23,548 bases of DNA, taken from an uncultured Bacilli bacterium (GTDB lineage Bacteria; Bacillota_I; Bacilli_A; RF39; UBA660). The stretch covers positions 581 through 24,128 of the forward strand of contig CAJUKM010000021.1 in assembly GCA_910587535.1 (NCBI GenBank), written 5' to 3'. Below, one piece after another: positions 1-5,801 of the stretch (positions within the stretch are counted from its first letter, which is position 1; the number at the start of each line of letters is the position of its first letter). The translations under genes and the position numbers were made by a program. The notes below the pieces were generated by a model. The model searched no databases and was not told the DNA's origin. It saw only the letters and a list, made by a program, of their open reading frames with translations.

Positions 1-258
1 TTCTTCAAATTCTTCTAAATAGAGATTTTTAACATCTTCATAAAGAGAAGTAGTACCTTTGATTATTTCTATCAATTCGCTATTGTTATCATACTTACGA
101 TAGTTATGTTTATCTACTCTTGATAATTGCTTTGCATTTTGGATAGCATTATTAGATAGAGAGGTAGAACCAGAAGTATTGTTCTTTGCCATATTTTTTG
201 ATGATGGCTTTCTATTTTTATCACTACTTAAATGTAGTGAGTAAGACAATTCGCTCAT
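1..258 (-). CDS. Mob/Pre-type relaxase (plasmid recombination/mobilisation enzyme), N-terminal part, cut by window start
   Basis: An 86-codon open frame starts with ATG at 258 and runs off the start of the window without a stop. It begins MSELSYSLHLSSDKNRK, followed by a Ser/Asn/Lys-rich stretch, then SRVDKHNYRKYDNN and an acidic part ending LYEDVKNLYLEEFEE. The HNYRKYD segment followed by a DVKNLYLEEFEEA-like segment resembles, from memory, the N-terminus of Mob/Pre (MobV-like) relaxases of Bacillota elements. Such proteins nick DNA at a transfer origin and start conjugative mobilisation. The catalytic histidine region would lie outside the window, so the call cannot be confirmed here. It is downstream of a small unknown gene and a serine recombinase on the same strand, the usual company of a mobilisable element. 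Alternative: an unrelated element protein. Confidence 0.5.
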   Translation of the reverse strand, partial: MSELSYSLHLSSDKNRKPSSKNMAKNNTSGSTSLSNNAIQNAKQLSRVDKHNYRKYDNNSELIEIIKGTTSLYEDVKNLYLEEFEE

Positions 259-273
259 AAACTATCAACCCCC

Positions 274-486
274 TTATTTATCATTAAAATATTTTCTTGC
301 ATCTTCTAAAGTAGGGAAGAACTCTTGATTCATCATTGCATTAGAATTTGGTTCAATATAGGTACAAACGATATAGTGATTAAAACAATTATCAGCATAG
401 ATTAAATACAAGTTTTCTTTCTCATCAATTAGATGGCATTTACCATATTTTAAATTATAAAATTCTCGTTTATATTCAAAGTCCAT
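274..486 (-). CDS. Small unknown protein of the mobile element (70 aa)
   Basis: Starts MDFEYKREFYNLKYGKCHL and ends RKYFNDK. I recognise no family. It is rich in aromatic residues (Tyr, Phe), has no membrane segment, and looks like a small soluble alpha/beta protein; a C-terminal FFPTLEDARKYF segment resembles the helix of small modulator proteins but this is only an impression. The ATG at 486 is preferred over the in-frame GTG at 498, because the ribosome binding site AAGGAG (500-505) sits only one base before that GTG but 13 bases before the ATG. The same kind of leader (AAGGA.TGTG, then a short AT-rich stretch, then ATG) precedes the recombinase and the 91-aa gene, tying the three together. 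Its stop lies 15 bases before the relaxase ATG, so the two are probably cotranscribed. Confidence 0.6.
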   Translation of the reverse strand: MDFEYKREFYNLKYGKCHLIDEKENLYLIYADNCFNHYIVCTYIEPNSNAMMNQEFFPTLEDARKYFNDK

Positions 487-499
487 ATATAAAATCACA

Positions 500-862
500 C
501 TCCTTATTTTAAACTTATTTTGGCTTTGTCAAAATGTTTAACCCCCTAGGTATTTTGACGTACCATCAAAATTACCTCGTGGGCTAGGGCTTCCCTAGAA
601 CCCTTTTGACTTATTCCATAATGTTTTAAAGCTAACGCAATAAAACAAAATTACATAAGTCTTGGTAACAAACTATCGCCACTTTCATTGAACTTCGTTC
701 AACAAAACGTGCCACGTTTGTTATAACTTTTTTCATTAAAAAGTTAGCAAAAAATCTTTTATGATAGATAAGTCTAAAACAAGAAAAGTAAACTTTTTTG
801 TTTTAAACTTGCTCCATTATTTATTTAATTATTTCTAGTCAAGGGTTTCACGAGTAAATAAA
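500..862. other. Gene-free spacer dense in inverted repeats; candidate oriT
   Basis: No convincing gene lies here. The stretch holds at least six inverted repeats: GTCAAAAT at 526-533 with ATTTTGAC at 552-559; a GC-rich hairpin at 581-603 (CTAGGG/CCCTAG with outer GGG/CCC); TTGAAC/GTTCAA at 688-702; AAACGTG/CACGTTT at 705-719, extendable to 701-722; TAACTTTTT/AAAAAGTTA at 724-746; and a long AT-rich repeat at about 776-806. TTTTGAC-type words recur at 553-559 and 604-610. It sits upstream of the relaxase operon, where MobV-type elements carry their transfer origin. I do not see a known nick-site consensus, so oriT is inference from position and structure. Confidence 0.35.
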
Positions 863-879
863 TTTACCCTTGACTAGAA
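833..879. repeat. Perfect 14-bp inverted repeat at the recombinase 3' end
   Basis: The arms are 833-846 and 866-879, sequence TTCTAGTCAAGGGT and its reverse complement, separated by 19 bases. The right arm contains the last codons and the stop of the recombinase. No T-run follows on the minus strand, so it is not a classic intrinsic terminator for that gene. It may be an mRNA 3' structure or a protein-binding or recombination site. Confidence 0.7.
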
Positions 880-2798
880 GTATCATTTTTCATTGTTTCC
901 ATATTTACTGGTTTAACACCTATTTCTATTGGTATTGGTTCTTTCATATAGATAACACTATCATTGGTTTCATCAGGTATATAGTTAAATGCAGAATTTA
1001 TATCTTGCATTTGAAATTCATCTTTACCACGAATATAGATAATTCCATACTTATACTCTTTCATTTTTATATCAGGGTCTATCTTGCAATAATCTTCAAG
1101 TGGGAATACTCTTATTATTGCTCGGTCATCTCTTATAAAGTTAAAATAGAAAACTCTATCTTCTACAAAATACGTTGCTTCTTCATAACCGACATCATAG
1201 TATTGCCTTAATCTCATTATGTGTTTACCAACTTCTTCTTCAGGTAGATAATTACTGAATCGGAGTTCACCAACTAAATTACCAAATAAAGCAGGGGTTT
1301 TAACATCAATATAACCTTTATCAAATAACTCATTACAAGGTTTGCAAATACTTTCTCTAAATAGTATTTCATCAACGTATATTAGACTATTCCTTTGTTT
1401 TAATTTTATCTCATCTACATATCTCATAATTAAATCAGATTTTTCTTCTCTAGTATAGTCTTTCCAAGTTTTAGTTCTTTTCTTATATTCATCTTTTAAC
1501 TTAACTCGGTTAATATAATCAATATCTCGTTTTAAAAGTATATCTTGTGGAGTAAAGTTAAGTTCTTCACAACTATTGGTATCAGTTAGTTCATCATTTA
1601 ATTTTGTGATAGCATCTTCAACAATTTTCTTTTCTTCATTATAAACTTTTAAATCAAATGCACCCTCAATATATGCTTTTCTAATACGTTCTAGTTTATC
1701 ATTTTGTTTTGAAAGTTCCTTTTCTAATTGTTCTCTAGGTTCATCAAATTTTTGTTTAATCATTGGTAGGAAGAATTGATTAACAACACTATCATATTCT
1801 ACTAACTCCTGTACGAAATTATCAAAATATTCATTTATAACATTTTCTTTTAAATTAACTTTGCAGTCAGTACAATAGTAGTAATAGTAAACATTACCAT
1901 TTTTCTTTTTTGTGGCTTTTCCACCCATTAAGCGACCACATTTAGGACAAGTTAGTTTCTGTAAATATAGATAAGTTAAAGTTCTTTGATAACTACGTGA
2001 GTTCTTTTTCTTTTGCACTTGGCATTCTTCCCATAATTCTTTAGATACAATAGGTTCTACAACATCAAAGTAATAAGTAGGATGCTTTGTTCTTTTACCA
2101 TGAACGAAATCACCTTTATATATTTCGTTTTCAAGTATTGCAGTGATAGAAGAATCTCGCCAGTTGTTCTTACCTAATACCTTTTCTTCATTTAGTAAAT
2201 TAGATATAGTTTGATAAGAATTACCCTCATAATATAGATTAAATATTCTTTCTACAATATCTTTAGTAGAGTAGTCAATTACTAACTTCTTATCTTCGTG
2301 TTTATAACCTAGTGGTGCTTGACTTGGAATATGTCCTTGCTTAATCGCACCTGCTAAACCTATCTTTGTTCTCTCACTTGTTCTTTCTATTTCATTTTGA
2401 CTAACACTCATTAAAAGTCTTGAAATCATCTTACCATTAGCATTAGTAGTATTTATTTCATCATTAGCACAGTCTAGGTAAGCATCATTTTCTTCTAAAA
2501 ATGTCATTAACTTTTCCCAGTCAAAGATACTTCTAGTTATTCTATCTAGTTTTAAAGCAACTATGGTGTTGATTTTCTTACTTTTAATATCTTCTTTAAG
2601 TCTTTCAAATTCAGGTCTTAAATTGCCTGTTTTAGCACTTATACCAGCATCTTCGTAATAATCTACTATCTCATAATCTTTAAACTTACAAAATTGTTCT
2701 AGTCGTTCTTTTTGCTCTGGTAAACTAAAACCCTCACGTGCTTGATCTTCCGTGCTTACTCTCAAATATAATCCACATAATTTCTTTTCTTCGTTCAT
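864..2798 (-). CDS. Large serine recombinase (site-specific integrase/transposase)
   Basis: A 644-aa protein that should catalyse excision and integration of the element. The N-terminal resolvase domain (about 7-150) has YLRVSTEDQ with Arg13 and the nucleophile Ser15, and a KLDRITRS segment with Arg86 and Arg89. The recombinase domain follows at about 160-270 (GYKHEDKKLVID, NEIYKGDFVHGKR). A zinc ribbon has Cys284, Cys287, Cys309 and Cys312, and a charged coiled coil spans about 350-405. About 160 residues after position 482 do not match any part of this family that I know and make the protein longer than the usual 450-550 aa. ATG 2798 has an AAAGGAT ribosome binding site 12 bases upstream. 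A strong promoter (2956-2984) and a leader with a terminator-like hairpin precede it. Gene and neighbours lack TCGA sites, unlike the chromosome. Confidence 0.95.
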   Translation of the reverse strand: MNEEKKLCGLYLRVSTEDQAREGFSLPEQKERLEQFCKFKDYEIVDYYEDAGISAKTGNLRPEFERLKEDIKSKKINTIVALKLDRITRSIFDWEKLMTFLEENDAYLDCANDEINTTNANGKMISRLLMSVSQNEIERTSERTKIGLAGAIKQGHIPSQAPLGYKHEDKKLVIDYSTKDIVERIFNLYYEGNSYQTISNLLNEEKVLGKNNWRDSSITAILENEIYKGDFVHGKRTKHPTYYFDVVEPIVSKELWEECQVQKKKNSRSYQRTLTYLYLQKLTCPKCGRLMGGKATKKKNGNVYYYYYCTDCKVNLKENVINEYFDNFVQELVEYDSVVNQFFLPMIKQKFDEPREQLEKELSKQNDKLERIRKAYIEGAFDLKVYNEEKKIVEDAITKLNDELTDTNSCEELNFTPQDILLKRDIDYINRVKLKDEYKKRTKTWKDYTREEKSDLIMRYVDEIKLKQRNSLIYVDEILFRESICKPCNELFDKGYIDVKTPALFGNLVGELRFSNYLPEEEVGKHIMRLRQYYDVGYEEATYFVEDRVFYFNFIRDDRAIIRVFPLEDYCKIDPDIKMKEYKYGIIYIRGKDEFQMQDINSAFNYIPDETNDSVIYMKEPIPIEIGVKPVNMETMKNDTSSQG

Positions 2799-2800
2799 AA

Positions 2801-2851
2801 TTATTCCACATCCTTTCTAAAAAAATAAGAGATAAAAGCCCATAGATACAT
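2801..2851 (-). CDS. Possible 16-codon leader peptide before the recombinase
   Basis: ATG at 2851 with an AAAGG ribosome binding site at 2858-2862 (6-base spacing) opens a frame encoding MYLWAFISYFFRKDVE. It passes through the terminator-like hairpin and its T-run and stops at TAA 2801-2803, two bases before the recombinase ATG. A ribosome on this frame would open the hairpin and reach the recombinase start. Such leaders are known in attenuation-controlled genes; here it is inferred only from layout. An alternative nested ATG at 2843 gives MGFYLLFF. Confidence 0.35.
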   Translation of the reverse strand: MYLWAFISYFFRKDVE

Positions 2852-2869
2852 CTACTACCTTTATCTCTT
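2819..2869 (-). terminator. Terminator or attenuator hairpin in the recombinase leader
   Basis: The arms AAGAGATAAA (2827-2836 on the plus strand) and TTTATCTCTT (2860-2869) form a 10-bp stem. In the minus transcript it is followed by ATTTTTTT (2819-2826). It lies between the recombinase promoter and the gene, about 20 bases before the start codon, so it should limit recombinase expression unless opened. It could also be simply the terminator of the 91-aa gene, but the promoter at 2956-2984 lies upstream of it. A second weaker hairpin (CCAAATC/GATTTGG) sits further up the leader. Confidence 0.65.
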
Positions 2870-2955
2870 TAACTTATGTTTTTAAATTGTGTACTTCCAA
2901 ATCATAACCCCATTAAAAAGATTTGGTATGTAAATTCCCCTTGTTTTCGCTTTAT

Positions 2956-2984
2956 ATGATAAGGTTTTAAAGAGAAAAAGTCAA
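2956..2984 (-). promoter_or_regulatory. Sigma-A-like promoter of the recombinase
   Basis: Minus strand -35 TTGACT (2979-2984), 17-base spacer, -10 TATCAT (2956-2961). Predicted start near 2949 gives a leader of about 150 bases holding two hairpins and a possible leader peptide. Confidence 0.65.
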
Positions 2985-3009
2985 TATCATTTGCAAAACT
3001 CATTAGTGT

Positions 3010-3285
3010 TTAAGCCATATTCTTTATGTAATCTTCAAGTTCTACTAATTTAATCTTTTTACTTAAATTACCTACATAAATATCAGTAGAATAGTTAAAT
3101 GCTAGAAAAGTAGTATTGTTTATAATGATTTTATGTGGTTCTAGGTAGTTCAAGTTAGTATTGTTTATTCGTTTGATACTACCATTGATAATCTTTGGTG
3201 TAGTATGGCAAAACTCACAAATAAACTCAATACGTTGTTTAAGATTACTTTCCATTTCTAACTCTTGTGTAGTAAACTTTATCAT
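3010..3285 (-). CDS. Unknown small protein of the mobile element (91 aa)
   Basis: Starts MIKFTTQELEMESNLKQR and ends LEDYIKNMA. A single CEFC pair (about residues 22-25) could hold a metal only with partners I do not see. No membrane segment, no family recognised. ATG 3285 is chosen over the in-frame GTG at 3294 because the AAAGGAT ribosome binding site (3295-3301) abuts that GTG but lies about 10 bases before the ATG. The leader sequence AAAGGATGTG is shared with the recombinase and is close to that of the 70-aa gene, and the gene lacks TCGA sites, so I place it in the element rather than the chromosome. It is the last gene before the tRNA terminator. Its promoter is unclear: only weak matches exist between the terminator and the start. 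Confidence 0.6.
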   Translation of the reverse strand: MIKFTTQELEMESNLKQRIEFICEFCHTTPKIINGSIKRINNTNLNYLEPHKIIINNTTFLAFNYSTDIYVGNLSKKIKLVELEDYIKNMA

Positions 3286-3325
3286 AAAAATCACATCCTT
3301 TCCTTATTAATTCTTTTGTAAACAC

Positions 3326-3350
3326 AAAAAAATCAACCCGAACGGATTGA
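3326..3350 (-). terminator. Intrinsic terminator of tRNA-Gly
   Basis: In the minus transcript a 7-bp stem TCAATCC/GGGTTGA (one G-U pair, loop GTTC) is followed by seven T. It lies about 47 bases after the tRNA 3' end. Confidence 0.75.
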
Positions 3351-3396
3351 TATGTATCTCAAGTTCAAACTATAAAAGTTCGAACAGAAACGTCAC

Positions 3397-3470
3397 TGGA
3401 GCGGGTGAGGGGAATCGAACCCCCGTTATCAGCTTGGAAGGCTGGAGCTCTACCATTAAACTACACCCGC
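3397..3470 (-). tRNA. tRNA-Gly (anticodon UCC)
   Basis: A 74-nt cloverleaf reading GCGGGTG at the 5' end and CACCCGC-T-CCA at the 3' end, with CCA encoded. The anticodon loop is CTTCCAA (anticodon TCC) and the T loop TTCGATT. The acceptor and T stems are complete. The D stem GTTT/GAGC contains two G-U pairs and the anticodon stem starts with a C-A mismatch (CCAGC/GCTGA), slightly weaker than the usual bacterial tRNA-Gly. It has its own promoter and terminator and separates the mobile element from tex. Confidence 0.97.
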
Positions 3471-3492
3471 ATAAATCAAGTAGACAATATAA

Positions 3493-3521
3493 ATTATAGC
3501 CTACTTTATTTATTTTTGCAA
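3493..3521 (-). promoter_or_regulatory. Promoter of tRNA-Gly
   Basis: Minus strand -35 TTGCAA (3516-3521), 17-base spacer, perfect -10 TATAAT (3493-3498), 23 bases upstream of the tRNA 5' end. Confidence 0.8.
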
Positions 3522-3565
3522 CTTTTTTTTGCTATATAACTAATAGTATTTATTATAATTAGGTT

Positions 3566-5692
3566 TTATTCCTGTATAAAGGTTAAAGAAACCTTGTTTT
3601 TATTTTCTAAAACTTCTATGACATAGCAGTCTACAACGTCACCAGCACTTACTACATCGCTTGGGCACTTGACAAAAGCCTTACTCATTTTACTTATGTG
3701 CACAAACCCATCGTCGTGAAGTCCTATGTCGATAAATGCACCAAATGAAGTGACATTTCTCACAGTACCCGTAAGCTTCATTCCAGGTTTTAAGTCTTTT
3801 ATATCTAATACATCGCTTCTAAACACTGGTGCGTTTACATCTTCACGAATGTCTCTTCCAGGATGTTTTAACTCGTCGATGATGTCTTTAACTGTATACT
3901 CATCGGATGCGATTTTCTCACTGATACTTTTTGAATTAGCCTTCTCTAGCACATCATTAAATTGACTACTTCCAAAAAGATTTATATCCAAATTTAGCTC
4001 GTTTAACACTTTTTTTACCACTTCATAACTCTCTGGGTGAATACGCGTCCGATCTAATGGATTTAATCCATCGGGAATTCTTAAAAATCCGATTGCTTGT
4101 TCATAAGCTTTATCTTTTAAACCTACCTTTTTTAACTCTTCTCTGCTCTCTATTTTGTGTTTAGATTTATAATCGACTATTTTCTTTATCACCGCCTTCG
4201 TCAACCCAGATACATAACCTAAGACATTTGGACTAGCGGTATTTATATTTACCCCAACTTCATTAACTACTTTCATGACAGTAAAATCTAGTGCATTAGA
4301 TAGTTCCTTCTGATTGACATCATGTTGATATTCTCCGACTCCGATAGACTTAGGATCTATTTTAATCAGTTCACTGAGTGGATCTTGTAAACGTCTACCT
4401 ATAGAAATAGCACTTCTTTTTTCAACAGTGAGATCTGGAAATTCATTAATGGCTTCTTTACTAGCAGAATAGACACTAGCCCCTGCCTCGCTTACTACTG
4501 TGTATTTAACACTCGTTCCACTTATTACATCGGCAATGAACTCTTGAGATTCTCTGCTAGCAGTTCCATTACCAATTGCGATCAAATCTATTTTATATTT
4601 ATCTATTAGCTCTAATACTTTCTTTTTAGAACCCTCATAGTCTTTTTTTGGTTCGGTTGGGTAGATAACTGCTATGTCTAAAACATTCCCATTCTCGTCT
4701 AAAACAGCCAATTTACAACCGGTTCTAAAAGCGGGATCAAATCCCAAAACTCTAGAACCCTTAATAGGAGAAGTCATTAGCATATTCTCTAGATTCATAC
4801 TAAAAGTCTTTATTGCTGTTTCCTCACTAGCATCAGTAAGATCACTTCTTATGAGTCTTTCGATACTAGGAAGCATCAATCTTTTAAGTGCATCCTTTAA
4901 AGCGTTCTCGACATACAGAACAGAGAAAGACTCTTCATTTTTTATTATTTTGCTCCTCAAATAATTATATATTTCATAGTTATCGTATTCTAGTTTAACA
5001 GATAAAACCTTTTCCTTTTCACCACGATTGATAGCTAAAACTCTATAATTCTTTATAAATTTGATCTTATCTTTAAAGTCATAATACATCTCGTATGTTG
5101 CTTCGTCATCTTTGGCGGTTTTTTTCTTCTTCGTTACGATATATCCTGTGTTAAAAATATAGTTTTTGCTAGAATTTTTATAAAAAGCGTTGTTCGCAAT
5201 CCATTCACTTATTATATATTGGGCATTTTCTAAAGCGACAGATTCCTCCATATCATATTTACTCGTAAGCTCATGGATATCTCCTCTCGTTGGAAAACTC
5301 ATGAGTATCTTCGCTAATGGTTCTAATCCCATCTCGATAGCAATGCTAGCCTTCGTCTTCTTTCCTTCTTTATAAGGTTTATATATCTCGTCTACTTCGA
5401 CTAGCTTATTTGCAGCCATAATAGCGTTTTTAACATCCTCAGTTAGCATACCTTTTTCTTCAATAAGTTTTATCGTGTTTTCTTTTTTCTCTAAGAGATT
5501 TAACTGATAATTGTATACGTCGCTGATCTCTTTGATCTTGACTTCGTCTAAGTTACCTGTTTTCTCTTTTCTATATCTTGCTATGAAGGGGATAGTAGAT
5601 CCCTCTTCTAAAAGAGTTAGTACAGCTTCTATTTGAGATATACTAACACCTAATTCATCACTTAATTTATCGATAATTGCTTTATTCATCAT
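3566..5692 (-). CDS. tex: Tex family transcription accessory protein, S1 RNA-binding
   Basis: A 708-aa cytoplasmic nucleic-acid-binding protein; Tex acts in transcription and RNA metabolism and binds RNA through its S1 domain. The N-terminal Tex helical region (1-190) has the family signature STIPFIARYRKEKTGNLDEV. A YqgF/RNase-H-like domain (about 314-450) has LGFDPAFRTGCKLAVLD and AIGNGTASRESQ. Helix-hairpin-helix repeats (about 478-545) have VNINTASPNVLGYVSGL. The C-terminal S1 domain (635-707) has TGTVRNVTSFGAFIDIG. The frame stays open 26 codons further up, but that extension does not resemble Tex. ATG 5692 follows GGAG at 5 bases, and ATG 5689 (8-base spacing) is equally possible. Length fits the family. 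It lies between a terminator and the tRNA promoter, so it is probably transcribed alone. Confidence 0.97.
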   Translation of the reverse strand: MMNKAIIDKLSDELGVSISQIEAVLTLLEEGSTIPFIARYRKEKTGNLDEVKIKEISDVYNYQLNLLEKKENTIKLIEEKGMLTEDVKNAIMAANKLVEVDEIYKPYKEGKKTKASIAIEMGLEPLAKILMSFPTRGDIHELTSKYDMEESVALENAQYIISEWIANNAFYKNSSKNYIFNTGYIVTKKKKTAKDDEATYEMYYDFKDKIKFIKNYRVLAINRGEKEKVLSVKLEYDNYEIYNYLRSKIIKNEESFSVLYVENALKDALKRLMLPSIERLIRSDLTDASEETAIKTFSMNLENMLMTSPIKGSRVLGFDPAFRTGCKLAVLDENGNVLDIAVIYPTEPKKDYEGSKKKVLELIDKYKIDLIAIGNGTASRESQEFIADVISGTSVKYTVVSEAGASVYSASKEAINEFPDLTVEKRSAISIGRRLQDPLSELIKIDPKSIGVGEYQHDVNQKELSNALDFTVMKVVNEVGVNINTASPNVLGYVSGLTKAVIKKIVDYKSKHKIESREELKKVGLKDKAYEQAIGFLRIPDGLNPLDRTRIHPESYEVVKKVLNELNLDINLFGSSQFNDVLEKANSKSISEKIASDEYTVKDIIDELKHPGRDIREDVNAPVFRSDVLDIKDLKPGMKLTGTVRNVTSFGAFIDIGLHDDGFVHISKMSKAFVKCPSDVVSAGDVVDCYVIEVLENKNKVSLTFIQE

Positions 5693-5707
5693 ATTCACTC
5701 CATCATA

Positions 5708-5737
5708 ATTATATAATGGAGTTATATTTAAGTTCAA
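5708..5737 (-). promoter_or_regulatory. Candidate tex promoter
   Basis: Minus strand -35 TTGAAC (5732-5737), 18-base spacer, -10 TATAAT (5708-5713). The predicted start near 5701 leaves a leader of only about ten bases, beginning at the GGAG ribosome binding site. This is short, so the real start may be shifted. It also lies inside the frame extension above ATG 5692, which argues against the longer protein. Confidence 0.45.
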
Positions 5738-5770
5738 GAGAAAAAGTTGTTCTACTAGATTACATTCCAC

Positions 5771-5801
5771 AAAAAAAAGAATTTACAAAAAGTAAACTCT
5801 T
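5771..5801 (-). terminator. Intrinsic terminator after the 502-aa membrane protein
   Basis: Minus transcript: 10-bp stem AAGAGTTTAC/GTAAATTCTT with one G-U pair and loop TTTTT, running into a T-run. It begins directly after the stop codon. Confidence 0.8.

Noticed and set aside
870..1211. 113-aa plus-strand open frame
   Set aside because: Complement of the recombinase coding sequence, low-complexity Phe/Tyr/Ile-rich translation, no ribosome binding site.
3397..3470. tRNA-Gly as the integration target of the element
   Set aside because: tRNA 3' ends are typical targets of tyrosine integrases. The recombinase here is a serine type, and no second copy of the tRNA end is seen in the window.
5693..5770. 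26-residue N-terminal extension of Tex
   Set aside because: It does not resemble Tex N-termini, has no good ribosome binding site, and contains a likely promoter; ATG 5692/5689 after GGAG fits the family.
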